64,000 nt of DNA from Rhodovulum sulfidophilum (GCA_003241785.1 QFPW01000008.1:1-64000); one strand, 5' to 3'. Positions 34,982 to 44,932 are shown, numbered from the stretch's first letter. The notes: generated by a model not told the origin, from the letters alone. Program-made: numbers and translations.

Positions 34982-36142
34982 TCAGTCGAGCGGGACGACC
35001 TTGACCGCGCCGCCGTTGGCCGCCAGCGCGATCCGCCCCTCGCGCAGCGCGGTCGCGTCGCGCCCGAACAGCTCGTAGCGCCAGCCGCTCAGCGCCGCCA
35101 CGTCGTCCTCGGCCGCCGCGAGCGCGTCGAGATCGGCGCCGGAGGCGATCAGCCGCTGCGCGACGCCCGAGGAATCGGCGCGCGCCTTCAGGAGCACGCG
35201 CAGAAGATCGGCGAGCGCCTCGGACCCCGGCTTGCGCGGCGGCGTCTCCTGCGGCTTCGGGATCTCGGAGGGCGGCAGCGTCTCGGCCCGCTTGACCGCG
35301 GCGAGGATGCCGTCGGCGATCTCGCCCCGCCGCGCCTCGCGCAGGAGCAGCCGCGACTTGCCCAGTTCCTCGTGGTTGCGCGGGCGATTGGCGGCGAGCT
35401 CGAGCAGCGCGTCGTCCTTCAGGATCCGCGCGCGCGGCACGTTCTTGCCCTGCGCCATCTCCTCGCGGAACCGCGCGAGCTCGCGCAGCGCGGCGAGGAA
35501 TTTCGGCTGGCTCGACCGGGTCTTGAGCCGGGTCCAGGCCTGCGCGGGATCGACCTGGTAGGTCGCGGGATCGGTGAGGACCGCGACCTCCTCGGAAACC
35601 CAGCTCGCCCGGCCGGTATCCTCGAGCCGCTTCGACAGCACCTCGTAGATCTTGCGCAGATGCGTCACATCCGCGAGCGCGTAGGTCATCTGCGCGTCCG
35701 AGAGCGGCCGCCGGCTCCAGTCGGTGAAGCGCGAGCTCTTGTCGATCGAGGCGCGCGCAATCTGCCGCGCCAGCGTCTCGTAGCTCACCTGATCGCCATA
35801 GCCGCAAACCATCGCCGCGACCTGGGTGTCGAAGAACGGCTTCGGGAGCACCCCGGCCGAAAGCTGGAAGATCTCGAGATCCTGCCGCGCGGCGTGGAAG
35901 ACCTTCACCACCTTCGGATTCCGGAACAGCTCGTAGAGCGGCTCCAGCGACAACCCCTCGGCCAGCGTGTCGATCAGCACGGCTGTATCGTCGCCCTGTC
36001 CCGGCCGCGCCAGCTGCACCAGACAAAGCTGCGCGTAATACGTGCGTTCGCGCAGGAATTCGGTGTCGACGGTGACATAGGGCGCGTCCGCGCATTCGGC
36101 GCAGAACCGCGCGAGGGCCTCCGTCTCGGTAATTGGTTTCAC
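34982..36142 (-). CDS. rnd: Ribonuclease D
   Basis: RNase D is a 3'-5' exonuclease that trims tRNA precursors. The DEDDy exonuclease domain (about 20-185) has D26 and E28 (VDTEF), the Exo II segment KVFHAARQDLEIF, and Exo III YALADV with tyrosine. An HRDC domain follows (about 210-290). The C-terminal part (about 310-386) is a second HRDC-like region. The 386-residue length is standard. It converges on the FrnE-like gene. Confidence 0.95.
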   Translation of the reverse strand: MKPITETEALARFCAECADAPYVTVDTEFLRERTYYAQLCLVQLARPGQGDDTAVLIDTLAEGLSLEPLYELFRNPKVVKVFHAARQDLEIFQLSAGVLPKPFFDTQVAAMVCGYGDQVSYETLARQIARASIDKSSRFTDWSRRPLSDAQMTYALADVTHLRKIYEVLSKRLEDTGRASWVSEEVAVLTDPATYQVDPAQAWTRLKTRSSQPKFLAALRELARFREEMAQGKNVPRARILKDDALLELAANRPRNHEELGKSRLLLREARRGEIADGILAAVKRAETLPPSEIPKPQETPPRKPGSEALADLLRVLLKARADSSGVAQRLIASGADLDALAAAEDDVAALSGWRYELFGRDATALREGRIALAANGGAVKVVPLD

Positions 36143-36426
36143 ACGACACTCCTTCCGGCGCGCGCGACCGGATGAAAGTTCTCGGTTTCGGTGGCCACCA
36201 GGATAAGAACTTCGCGCAAAGGATACTCACGGCGTATGTTTTTTCGTATGTCGCACAAGCGTGATCACATGGCAAGGTCCGAAGCCGGCGGGCCGGCCGC
36301 CGAGGCCGGAAGGCGCGCGGAACGGATCCCGCGATCGCGCGTTCCCTTCCGGGCTGCGCGCCGCGCATGGATCGCAGTCCGAGTTCAAGGCCCGGCGGCC
36401 TCGCCGGCCATGCAAGGGAGAACCCG

Positions 36427-36852
36427 ATGAAGCGAACCGGTTCCGCCGTCTGGACAGGCGACATCAAGGGCGGCTCTGGCACCGTCTCGACCGAGAGCGG
36501 CGTGCTCGACGCCGTGCCCTACAGCTTCGCCAAACGCTTCGGCGAGGAAAAAGGCACCAACCCGGAGGAGTTGATCGGCGCGGCTCATGCGTCCTGCTTC
36601 TCGATGGCGCTCTCGGGCGCGCTCGGCAAGGAGGGGCTGACCGCCGACAGGATCGAGACTTCCGCGCAGGTCACGGTGGTCCCGGACGGCGGCGGGTTCA
36701 CCATCACCGCGGTGCATCTCACCGTGAAGGCGGCGATCCCCGGCACCGACGCCGAGACCTTCGCGAAGATCGCCCAAGGCGCCAAGGAAGGCTGCCCGGT
36801 CTCCCGGGTACTCGCCGGCGCCGAGATCACCCTGGACGCGTCACTCGCCTAG
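36427..36852 (+). CDS. OsmC-family peroxiredoxin
   Basis: OsmC/Ohr proteins reduce organic hydroperoxides with two reactive cysteines. Here these are C57 (HASCFSMALS) and C123 (EGCPVSR). The first residues MKRTGSAVWTGDIKGGSGTV and GTNPEELIGAA are typical of OsmC rather than Ohr. The ATG at 36427 is chosen because the preceding in-frame start at 36367 adds a low-complexity Arg/Pro stretch; GGGAGAACC is the likely ribosome site. The product is 141 residues. A terminator follows. Confidence 0.93.
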   Translation: MKRTGSAVWTGDIKGGSGTVSTESGVLDAVPYSFAKRFGEEKGTNPEELIGAAHASCFSMALSGALGKEGLTADRIETSAQVTVVPDGGGFTITAVHLTVKAAIPGTDAETFAKIAQGAKEGCPVSRVLAGAEITLDASLA

Positions 36853-36872
36853 CGATGATCCGCCGAAACGCA

Positions 36873-36900
36873 AGAGGGGCCCGGAGGCCCCTCTCTCTTC
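36873..36900 (+). terminator. Terminator downstream of the OsmC gene
   Basis: A 9-bp perfect stem (AGAGGGGCC at 36873-36881 with GGCCCCTCT at 36886-36894) has a CGGA tetraloop and a short pyrimidine tail, CTCTTC. Confidence 0.65.
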
Positions 36901-37004
36901 ACGCGCGGTAGTCTTTTTGGCCTGCCCGACCGGTTTCGCCGCGGCCCCCCACGGAAGACAATGCGCGCGAGGCGCCCCGCGATGGGCGCGTCGCTTCTTC
37001 GAAC

Positions 37005-40000
37005 TCAGCTGCAGCCGCTGGTGCCGCCGCAGGTGTTGCACTTCAGGCAGGTGCCGTTGCGGACCAGCGTGAAGTTGCCGCATTCGCCGCAGGGATCGCC
37101 CTCGTAGCCCTGCATCCGGGCCTTGGCGCGGGCGTCGAGCCCGGTCGAGACCGAGACGGAGGCGACCGAGGTCTCCGCGACCGCCGTCATGCCCGAGACC
37201 GCGACCGAGCCGAGGTTGAGCGCGCCCGAGACCGAGGCGCCGCCCTGGAGCAGCACCAGCTCGCGCGGCAGGCGCTTGCGCAGGTAGCCGGTCGAGGAGA
37301 TCTGCTTGATCGCCTCGATCGAGCTCTGCGCCGCTTCCTCGCGGGCCTTCTCGTCCGGGGTCGCCGGGGCGTGCTCGCCATGGCCGAGGTCGTCGAAGCT
37401 CTCGCCCTTCGGCTGGACATGCGCGAGGTCGGTGCGGTCGAGATAGGAGACCGCCAGCTCGCGGAAGATGTAGTCGAGGATCGAGGTCGCCGACTTGATC
37501 GAGTCGTTGCCCTGCACCATGCCCGCCGGCTCGAACCGGGTGAAGGTGAAGGCCTCGACGAATTCCTCCAGCGGCACGCCGTACTGGAGCCCGACCGAGA
37601 CCGCGATGGCGAAATTGTTCATCATCGCGCGGAAGGCGGCGCCTTCCTTGTGCATGTCGATGAAGATCTCGCCGAGCTGGCCGTCCTCGTATTCGCCGGT
37701 CCGCAGATAGACCTTGTGGCCGCCGACGATCGCCTTCTGGGTATAGCCCTTGCGCCGCTCCGGCAGCTTCACCCGGTTGGAGCGCTCGATCTCCTTCACG
37801 ATGATCTTCTCGACGATCTTCTCGGCGAGCACCGTGACGCGCTCGGCCTGCGGCGCGGTGGTCAGCACCTCCTCGAGATCCTCGTCCTCCTCGATCAGCG
37901 CGGCCGAGAGCGGCTGGCTGAGCTTGGAGCCGTCGCGGTAGAGTGCGTTCGCCTTGACGCCGAGCGACCAGCTGAGCTCGTAGGCCGCCTTGCAATCGTC
38001 GATCGAGGCGTCGTTGGGCATGTTGATCGTCTTCGAGATCGCGCCCGAGATGAAGCTCTGCGCCGCCGCCATCATGCGGATGTGGCTCTCGACCGAGAGA
38101 TAGCGGGTGCCGGTCTTGCCGCAGGGGTTGGCGCAGTCGAACACCGGATAGTGCTCGGGGCGCAGGTGCGGGGCGCCCTCGAGGGTCATCGCGCCGACGA
38201 TGTGGATGTTCGCGGCGTCGACCTGCGCCTTCGAGAAGCCGAGGTGGCGCAGCAGGTCGAAGGACGGGTCGCGCAGCTTTTCCGCCGGGATGCCAAGCAC
38301 TTCCTTGCAGAACTGCTCACCGAGGGTCCACTGGTTGAAGACGAACCGGATGTCGAAGGCGGTCGGCAGCGCGCCTTCGATCTTCGCGATCTCCTCCGGG
38401 CCGAAGCCCTGGCCGATCAGCGCGGTCGGGTTGATCCCCGGCGCGTTGCCGAGCGTGCCGTGGCCGACCGCGTAGGCGACGATCTCCTCGACCTCGGCGG
38501 GGGAGTAGCCGAGGTTCAGCAGCGCCTGCGGCACGCCCCGGTTGATGATCTTGAAGTAGCCGCCGCCGGCGAGCTTCTTGAACTTGACGAGCGCGAAGTC
38601 GGGCTCGATCCCGGTCGTGTCGCAATCCATCACGAGGCCGATCGTGCCGGTGGGCGCGATCACCGAGACCTGGGCGTTGCGGAAGCCGTGCTTCGTGCCC
38701 AGCGCCAGCGCGTCGTCCCAGACCGAATGCGCGAGGTTCAGAAGCGCGCGGTCCGGGCAGTTGGCATGGTCGAGCGCCACCGGCGGCACCGCGAGCCCCT
38801 CGTAGCCCGTGAGCGCGCCCGTCGCCGCCCGGCGGTGGTTGCGGATGACGCGGAGCATGTTCTCGGCGTTCGGCTCATAGCCCGGGAAGGCGCCGAGCTC
38901 GGCCGCCATCTCGGCGGAGGTGCGGTAGGATTCGCCGGTCATCACGGCGGAGAGCGCGCCGCAGAGCGCCCGGCCCTCGGCCGAGTCGTAGCCGAGGCCG
39001 AGGTTCATCAGCAGGCCGCCGATGTTGGCGTAGCCGAGGCCCAGCGTGCGGAACCGATAGGACAGCTCGGCGATCTTCTGGCTCGGGAACTGCGCCATCA
39101 GGACCGAGATCTCGAGCGTCAGCGTCCAGAGCCGGGTGGCGTGGACATAGCCCTGCGCGTCGAACTTGCCGTCCTTGAGGAAGGTCAGCAGGTTCATCGA
39201 GGCGAGGTTGCAGGCCGTGTCGTCGAGGAACATGTATTCCGAGCACGGGTTCGACGCGCGGATCGGCCCGTCGGACGGGCAGGTGTGCCAGGCGTTGATC
39301 GTGTCGTGGAACTGCACGCCCGGATCGGCGCAGGCCCAGGCGGCGTGGCCGATCTGGTCCCAGAGCTCACGCGCCTTCACCGTCTTCGCGACCTTGCCGT
39401 CGGTGCGGCGGATCAGCGCCCAGTCGGCGTTGTCGCGCACCGCCTTGAGGAAGGCGTCGGTGACGCGGACCGAGTTGTTCGAGTTCTGCCCCGAGACGGT
39501 CAGATAGGCGTCCGAATCCCAGTCGGTGTCATAGGTGCGGAACTCGATCGAGGCATAGCCCTGCTCGGCGTACTGCAGCACCCGCTTCACGTAGGTCTCG
39601 GGCACCATTGACTTCTTCGCCGAACGGATCGCGCCCTTGAGCCCCGCGTTCTTCTTCGGGTCGAAGGCGTCTTCCTCGGCGCCGTCCCAGGCGCGGATCG
39701 CGGCAAAGATCTCGTTGAGGCGCGCCTCATGGATCTTGGATCCGGCGACGAGGCTCGCGACCTTCTGCTCCTCGACGACCTTCCAGTTGATGAATTCCTC
39801 GATGTCCGGGTGATCGAGGTCGCAGATCACCATCTTCGCCGCGCGGCGCGTGGTGCCGCCCGACTTGATCGCGCCGGCCGCCCGGTCGCCGATCTTCAGG
39901 AAGGACATGAGGCCCGAGGACTTGCCGCCGCCCGCGAGCCTCTCGTTCTGCGCGCGCAGGTCGGAGAAGTTGGTGCCGGTGCCGGAGCCGTATTTGAACA

Positions 40001-40670
40001 GCCGCGCCTCGCGGGTCCAGAGGTCCATGATCCCGCCCTCGTTGACGAGATCGTCCTCGACGGACTGGATGAAACAGGCATGCGGCTGCGGATGCTCATA
40101 GGCCGAGGTCGAGCGGGTGAGCTCGCCGGTCTTGTAGTCGACGTAGAAATGCCCCTGCCCCGGGCCGTCGATACCATAGGCCCAGTGCAGCCCGGTGTTG
40201 AACCACTGCGGGGAATTCGGCGCCGCCATCTGCGTCGCCAGCATGAAGCGCATCTCGTCGTAATAGGCCTGGGCGTCGGCCTCGGAGGAGAAATAGCCGC
40301 CCTTCCAGCCCCAGTAGGTCCAGGCGCCGGCGAGCCGGTCGAAGACCTGCGTCGCCTTGGATTCGCCGATGAACCGCTCCTTCTCCGGGAGCGCGGCGAG
40401 CTTTTCGGTGTCCGGCACCGAGCGCCAAAGGAAGGCGGGCACGCCCTTCTCCTTGACGCGCTTCACCGCCGCCGGCACGCCGGCCTTGCGGAAGTACTTC
40501 TGCGCCAGCACGTCGGAGGCGACCTGGCTCCAGCCCTCGGGGACTTCGAGATTCGGCAGGCTGAAGACGATCGACCCGTCGGGATTGCGGATCTCCGACG
40601 AGGTCACGCGGAAGGCGAGCGCCCCATAGGCGCCGGTCTCCTCCGTGGTGAAGCGGCGATCGATCTTCAT
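37005..40670 (-). CDS. nrdJ: Vitamin B12-dependent class II ribonucleotide reductase
   Basis: NrdJ makes deoxynucleotides with an adenosylcobalamin radical and needs no oxygen. The 1221-residue product has the substrate-site cysteine in SNPCSEYMFLDD, a second redox cysteine in DCANPCG, the finger-loop region TGTIGLVMDCDTTGIEP and the phosphate-binding TINMPNDAS. The C-terminus has two CxxC pairs (CGECGNF and CLKCNTCGG), likely a redox or zinc ribbon that re-reduces the active site. The start at 40670 follows GGAGAG. No other RNR gene is in the window. Confidence 0.97.
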   Translation of the reverse strand: MKIDRRFTTEETGAYGALAFRVTSSEIRNPDGSIVFSLPNLEVPEGWSQVASDVLAQKYFRKAGVPAAVKRVKEKGVPAFLWRSVPDTEKLAALPEKERFIGESKATQVFDRLAGAWTYWGWKGGYFSSEADAQAYYDEMRFMLATQMAAPNSPQWFNTGLHWAYGIDGPGQGHFYVDYKTGELTRSTSAYEHPQPHACFIQSVEDDLVNEGGIMDLWTREARLFKYGSGTGTNFSDLRAQNERLAGGGKSSGLMSFLKIGDRAAGAIKSGGTTRRAAKMVICDLDHPDIEEFINWKVVEEQKVASLVAGSKIHEARLNEIFAAIRAWDGAEEDAFDPKKNAGLKGAIRSAKKSMVPETYVKRVLQYAEQGYASIEFRTYDTDWDSDAYLTVSGQNSNNSVRVTDAFLKAVRDNADWALIRRTDGKVAKTVKARELWDQIGHAAWACADPGVQFHDTINAWHTCPSDGPIRASNPCSEYMFLDDTACNLASMNLLTFLKDGKFDAQGYVHATRLWTLTLEISVLMAQFPSQKIAELSYRFRTLGLGYANIGGLLMNLGLGYDSAEGRALCGALSAVMTGESYRTSAEMAAELGAFPGYEPNAENMLRVIRNHRRAATGALTGYEGLAVPPVALDHANCPDRALLNLAHSVWDDALALGTKHGFRNAQVSVIAPTGTIGLVMDCDTTGIEPDFALVKFKKLAGGGYFKIINRGVPQALLNLGYSPAEVEEIVAYAVGHGTLGNAPGINPTALIGQGFGPEEIAKIEGALPTAFDIRFVFNQWTLGEQFCKEVLGIPAEKLRDPSFDLLRHLGFSKAQVDAANIHIVGAMTLEGAPHLRPEHYPVFDCANPCGKTGTRYLSVESHIRMMAAAQSFISGAISKTINMPNDASIDDCKAAYELSWSLGVKANALYRDGSKLSQPLSAALIEEDEDLEEVLTTAPQAERVTVLAEKIVEKIIVKEIERSNRVKLPERRKGYTQKAIVGGHKVYLRTGEYEDGQLGEIFIDMHKEGAAFRAMMNNFAIAVSVGLQYGVPLEEFVEAFTFTRFEPAGMVQGNDSIKSATSILDYIFRELAVSYLDRTDLAHVQPKGESFDDLGHGEHAPATPDEKAREEAAQSSIEAIKQISSTGYLRKRLPRELVLLQGGASVSGALNLGSVAVSGMTAVAETSVASVSVSTGLDARAKARMQGYEGDPCGECGNFTLVRNGTCLKCNTCGGTSGCS

Positions 40671-40790
40671 TGCTCTCTCCTCGGCATTTCGGGGCGTTTT
40701 GTCGGGGCCACCAGATCTTGTGGCTCCGGCCCATCCTGATACCAAGGGACCGCAAACGGCGGTGAGTCGCAACGGGTTTATCTGCCTCTG

Positions 40791-40836
40791 ACACCATATA
40801 TTGTGGTTGACAGGATTTCTACCCACAACCTGCTGT
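40791..40836 (-). promoter_or_regulatory. NrdR box(es) in the nrdJ promoter
   Basis: ACACCATATATTGTGG at 40791-40806 matches the NrdR operator (ACACWATATATWGTGT) almost completely. A weaker candidate partner, ACCCACAACCTGCTGT, lies at 40821-40836, 30 bp centre to centre, close to the roughly 31-bp spacing of paired boxes. The strong box overlaps a possible -10 (CACAAT, with TTGTGG 17 bp upstream on the minus strand). NrdR represses RNR genes when dNTP levels are high, and this site is where it should act. Confidence 0.8.
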
Positions 40837-41044
40837 TAATAACTCATTAATCTCCGATTCTCTCATAGGTTGAAACGGACGCTCGCAAAGGATGTTGCGC
40901 GCGTTCAGGGTGGTCTTGATCGCGGCATTCGCGCCGCGAAATCCGAGCGCCGAACCGAACCGCGACGCCCGGGGGGCGGCGGGCCGGACCCTTGCGACGG
41001 CGACGCACGCTTCCTATCTCGAGGTCGCCCGAAGGAGGACGCCG

Positions 41045-41251
41045 ATGAACTACGTGCTCGCCCTGTTCCTGCCGCCGCTCTCGATCCTGCTCGCGGGCCG
41101 GCCCATCGTCGCCATTGTCACCTTCCTGATCTGGCTGCCGGCCGTGCTCTTCTCCGGAGGCCTCGGCCATCCGATCTTCATCCTGCTCGCCTGGATCCTG
41201 ATCTACCAGGCGCGCGAGGACAGCCGCGCGCGGCTGCCCCGCAGCGACTGA
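41045..41251 (+). CDS. YqaE/Pmp3-family-like small membrane protein
   Basis: The 68-residue product has two hydrophobic segments with the sequence NYVLALFLPPLSILLAGRP, which resembles the LAIFLPPLGVFL start of Pmp3/YqaE proteins, and then a second helix ending ILLAWILIYQAR. The C-terminus is polar (EDSRARLPRSD). AAGGAGG precedes the ATG at 41045 by 6 bases, so I took this start, not the upstream in-frame ATG at 40892. Pmp3-like proteins alter membrane potential or stress tolerance. Upstream DNA 40671-41044 otherwise holds the nrdJ control region. Confidence 0.8.
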   Translation: MNYVLALFLPPLSILLAGRPIVAIVTFLIWLPAVLFSGGLGHPIFILLAWILIYQAREDSRARLPRSD

Positions 41252-41391
41252 GCCCGGCCTCCGCCACCCCCATTGCGCGGCGCAACATCGGCGCTAGACT
41301 GCCGCTCCGACGGCGAGGGTCTTCGCCCCCGGAGTCGGCGCGCGCGCCCATCTCGCCGGTGACGTGAATTCCGATCGGAAGGCGAAATCGC

Positions 41392-42675
41392 ATGAAAGTC
41401 CTCGTTCTCGGCAGCGGCGTCATTGGCGTGACGAGCGCCTGGTATCTGACGAAGGCCGGGCACGAGGTCACGGTGATCGACCGCGCCGCCGGCCCCGCGC
41501 TCGAGACCAGCTTCGCGAACGCGGGACAGATCTCGCCGGGCTATTCCTCGCCCTGGGCGGCGCCGGGCATCCCCATGAAGGCCATCAAATGGATCTTCAT
41601 GAAGCACAGCCCGCTCGTGATCCATCCCTCGCTCGACCCGGCCTTCCTGCGCTTCGCCCTCGCCATGCTGCGCAACTGCGACGCGGCGGCCTACGAGGTG
41701 AACAAGAGCCGGATGGTGCCGATCGCCGAATACAGCCGCGACATGATCCGCGCGCTCCGCGCCGAGACCGGCATCGCCTATGACGGGCGCGAGCAGGGCA
41801 CGCTGCAGCTCTTCCGCACCGAGAAGCTGCTCGCCGGCGCGGCGAAGGACGTCGCGGTGCTGGCCGAGCTCGGCGTGCCGCACGAGCTGCTCGACGTCGA
41901 GGGCTGCGTGCGCGTCGAGCCCGCGCTCTGCCGGGTGCGCGGCAAGTTCGTCGGCGGGCTGCGGCTTCCGGGCGACGAGACCGGCGATTGCTTCAAGTTC
42001 TCGAACGCGCTGCGCGAGCTCGCGACCGCGGCCGGCGCCACCTTCGACTATGGCGTCGAGATCAAGGGGCTGGCGACCGAGGGCGACCGGGTCACCGGGG
42101 TCGTGACCGCCACCGGCGCGCGGACCGCGGACGCCTATGTCGTGGCGCTCGGCAGCCACTCGCCCTTGCTCTTGAAGCCGCACGGGATCGACCTGCCGGT
42201 CTATCCGGTGAAGGGCTATTCGCTCACCGTGCCGGTCAGCGATCCCGAGGGCGCGCCGGAATCGACCGTGATGGACGAGATGCACAAGGTCGCGATCACC
42301 CGGCTCGGCGACCGCATCCGCGTCGGCGGCATGGCCGAGCTCGCCGGCTTCGACACCCGGCTCGTCGCGAAGCGCCGCGCCACGCTCGAATTCGTGGTCA
42401 AGGACCTCTACCCCAAGGGCGGCGAGCCGGGCCTCGGCAGCTTCTGGACCGGGCTCCGCCCGATGACGCCGGACGGCCCGCCGGTGATCGGGCCCACACG
42501 GCTCGCGAATCTCTGGCTCAACACCGGGCATGGCACGCTCGGCTGGACCATGTCCTGCGGCTCGGGCCGGGTGCTCGCCGACCTCGTCTCCGGCCAGGCG
42601 CCCGAGATCGACGCCGCGCCGCTCAGCCTCGCGCGCTACGCCGCGCCGGGCGCCGCGAGGGCGGTCCCCGCCTGA
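41392..42675 (+). CDS. dadA: D-amino acid dehydrogenase small subunit-like
   Basis: DadA oxidises D-amino acids (mainly D-alanine) to 2-oxo acids, passing electrons to the membrane quinone pool. The 427-residue FAD protein begins MKVLVLGSGVIGVTSAWYL, with the GxGxxG dinucleotide fold, then ETSFANAGQISPGYSSPWAAPG, typical of DadA. The C-terminal FAD site is TGHGTLGWTMSCGSGR. No dadX racemase is adjacent. Downstream comes a terminator and then a polar amino-acid ABC transporter, which might supply its substrate. Confidence 0.93.
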   Translation: MKVLVLGSGVIGVTSAWYLTKAGHEVTVIDRAAGPALETSFANAGQISPGYSSPWAAPGIPMKAIKWIFMKHSPLVIHPSLDPAFLRFALAMLRNCDAAAYEVNKSRMVPIAEYSRDMIRALRAETGIAYDGREQGTLQLFRTEKLLAGAAKDVAVLAELGVPHELLDVEGCVRVEPALCRVRGKFVGGLRLPGDETGDCFKFSNALRELATAAGATFDYGVEIKGLATEGDRVTGVVTATGARTADAYVVALGSHSPLLLKPHGIDLPVYPVKGYSLTVPVSDPEGAPESTVMDEMHKVAITRLGDRIRVGGMAELAGFDTRLVAKRRATLEFVVKDLYPKGGEPGLGSFWTGLRPMTPDGPPVIGPTRLANLWLNTGHGTLGWTMSCGSGRVLADLVSGQAPEIDAAPLSLARYAAPGAARAVPA

Positions 42676-42703
42676 GGTCGCGAAAGCGCCCCAAACGCGC
42701 AGT

Positions 42704-42727
42704 CCCGACCCTCGCTGTCGGGTTTTT
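42704..42727 (+). terminator. Rho-independent terminator of dadA
   Basis: A 6-bp stem (CCCGAC at 42704-42709 with GTCGGG at 42717-42722) has a 7-base loop and a run of five T. It separates dadA from the ABC transporter operon. Confidence 0.75.
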
Positions 42728-42837
42728 GTGCATCGCACGCAAATCGGCGCGCCCCGGCGGCCCGCGGGCGTGCATCCCGGCGCGCCCGCGATCTAAGCGT
42801 GGTTGTGACAAGGATCCTGATCCCGAAAGGACACACC

Positions 42838-43617
42838 ATGCGCCGCCGCTCAATCTTCGCGCTTCTTGCGACCATCGCGCTCGGTCTTGGCATTACTCCG
42901 GCGCATGCCGAACTCGCCGACATCAAGGAGCGCGGCACGCTGCGCGTCGCCGTGCCGCAGGACTTCCCGCCCTTCGGCTCGGCCGGGCTCGACATGCAGC
43001 CGATCGGCTATGACATCGACATGGCGGCGGCGATCGCGGAGCACCTCGACGTCGAGCTCGAGCTCATCCCGGTCACCTCGGCCAACCGCGTCCCCTACCT
43101 GCAGACCGATCGCGTCGACCTCGTGATCTCGAGCCTCGGCAAGAACGAGGAGCGGATGAAGGTGATCGACTTCACCCAGGCCTACGCGCCCTTCTACAAC
43201 GGCATCTTCGGCGACGACTCCTTCGAGGGCGGCGACGTGGCGGCGCTCGCCGGCAAGACCGTCGGCGTCACCCGCGGCTCGGTCGAGGATCTGGCGCTGA
43301 CCGAGCTCGTCGGGCCCGACGTGACGGTGAACCGCTACGAGGACAACAACGGCACGATCTCGGCCTTCCTCTCCGGCCAGGTCGACGTGATCGCGACCGG
43401 CAACGTGGTCGCCGCCGCGATCCTCGAGCGCAATCCGCCGCGCTCGCCGGAGCTGAAGTTCCTCATCAGCAACTCGCCCTGCTACATCGGGCTCAACAAG
43501 AACCAGCCCGAGCTGCTCGCCGCCGTCGACGGCGTCATCGCCGAGATGAAGGCGGATGGCTCGCTCAACGCGATCTCGCAGAAATGGCTGAAGGCGGACC
43601 TGCCGGCGGATCTCTGA
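42838..43617 (+). CDS. Polar amino acid ABC transporter substrate-binding protein
   Basis: This periplasmic protein captures an amino acid and hands it to the membrane permeases. The 259-residue product has a signal peptide (LLATIALGLGITPAHA) and a type II solute-binding fold: GTLRVAVPQDFPPFG, YDIDMAAAIAEHLDVELELIPV, RVPYLQTDRVDLVIS and GSLNAISQKWL. The ATG at 42838 is used because AAAGGA lies just upstream and the signal peptide begins there. It starts a four-gene transporter operon (about 13-base gaps and overlaps). Confidence 0.92.
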   Translation: MRRRSIFALLATIALGLGITPAHAELADIKERGTLRVAVPQDFPPFGSAGLDMQPIGYDIDMAAAIAEHLDVELELIPVTSANRVPYLQTDRVDLVISSLGKNEERMKVIDFTQAYAPFYNGIFGDDSFEGGDVAALAGKTVGVTRGSVEDLALTELVGPDVTVNRYEDNNGTISAFLSGQVDVIATGNVVAAAILERNPPRSPELKFLISNSPCYIGLNKNQPELLAAVDGVIAEMKADGSLNAISQKWLKADLPADL

Positions 43618-43630
43618 GCGGATCCGGCCC

Positions 43631-44302
43631 ATGGGCTACCAGTGGGACTTCAACTGGCTGATCCCGTATCTACCGGATCTGCTGTCGGGCGTTTCCGTGA
43701 CGCTGCGACTCATCCTGATCGGCGCCGTCCTCGGCGTCGGTCTCGGGATCCTCTGCGCCTGGGCCCGGTCGCTCGGCCCGGCCTGGGCCAAGCCGATCGT
43801 CGGGCTCTACGTCGAGCTCATCCGCAACACGCCTTTCCTGATCCAGCTCTTCTTCATCTTCTTCGGCCTGCCGGCGCTGGGGCTGAAGATGACGCAGTTC
43901 CAGGCCGCCTCGCTCGCGATGGTGATCAATCTCGGCGCCTACGGCTGCGAGATCATCCGCGCCGGGATCCAGGCGACGCCGCGCGGCCAGTTCGAGGCCG
44001 GCGCGAGCCTCGCGATGAGCCCGATCCAGACCTTCCGCCACGTGGTGCTCGTGCCCGCGCTGCAGCGGATCTGGCCCGCGCTCTCCTCGCAGATCGTGAT
44101 CGTGATGCTCGGCTCCTCGGTCGTGTCCCAGATCTCGGTCGAGGACCTGACCTTCGTCGCGAGCTACATCCAGTCGCGCAATTTCCGCGCCTTCGAGACC
44201 TATATCGTCTCCGCCGTCATCTACCTGCTGCTGGCGATCCTGATCCGGCAGGTGCTCGTTCTCGTCGGCCGGCTCATCTTCCCGCGGAGGAGCACCCGAT
44301 GA
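43631..44302 (+). CDS. Polar amino acid ABC transporter permease 1
   Basis: The 223-residue membrane protein has about five hydrophobic segments and belongs to the HisM/GlnP type. The amino-acid-permease region has YVELIRNTPFLIQLFFIFFG, and the EAA loop that contacts the ATPase is near QFEAGASLAMSPIQTFRHVV. It starts 13 bases after the binding-protein stop, and its stop overlaps the next start (ATGA). Two permeases of this type usually form a heterodimer. Confidence 0.93.
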   Translation: MGYQWDFNWLIPYLPDLLSGVSVTLRLILIGAVLGVGLGILCAWARSLGPAWAKPIVGLYVELIRNTPFLIQLFFIFFGLPALGLKMTQFQAASLAMVINLGAYGCEIIRAGIQATPRGQFEAGASLAMSPIQTFRHVVLVPALQRIWPALSSQIVIVMLGSSVVSQISVEDLTFVASYIQSRNFRAFETYIVSAVIYLLLAILIRQVLVLVGRLIFPRRSTR

Positions 44303-44932
44303 CCTTCACCTTCTGGGACATCCTCTCGAACCTGCTGCTCGCGGCGCGCTGGACGGTGCTGCTCTCGATCATCTCCTTCATCGGCGGCGGGATCTGGGGG
44401 GCGACCGTGCTCTACGCCCGGATCAGCCCGGTCCGATGGCTCTCCGCGCTCGCGCGGGGCTATATCGAGCTCTTCCAGGGCACGCCGCTCCTGATCCAGC
44501 TCTTCATCATCTTCTTCGGCTTCAGCCTCGTCGGCCTCACCGTCTCCTCCTGGGTCGCCGCGAGCCTCGGCCTCACGCTCTGGACGGCGGCCTTCCTGGC
44601 CGAGATCTGGCGCGGCTGCGTCGACTCGGTGCCGAAGGGCCAGTGGGAAGCCTCGGCGAGCCTCGCGATGGGCCGGCTGCAGCAGATGCGCCACGTCATC
44701 CTGCCGCAGGCGCTCAGGGTCGCGGTGCCGCCGACGGTCGGCTTCTCGGTCCAGGTGGTGAAGGGCACCGCGCTCACCTCGATCATCGGCTTCGTCGAGC
44801 TGACGCGGGCGGGCACCGTGGTCACCAACGCGACCTACCAGCCCTTCCTCGTCTACGGCCTCGTCGCGCTCATCTATTTCTGTATCTGCTGGCCGCTCTC
44901 GAAGTCGAGCCAGATCCTCGAAAGGAAGCTCA

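Noticed and set aside
37371..40739. Plus-strand frames antisense to nrdJ
   Set aside because: nrdJ has full-length family similarity; these frames are its shadows.
40671..40866. Cobalamin riboswitch upstream of nrdJ
   Set aside because: I looked for the B12-box (GCCACTG) and the expected folded core in the 196-base leader and did not see them. The NrdR box explains control instead.
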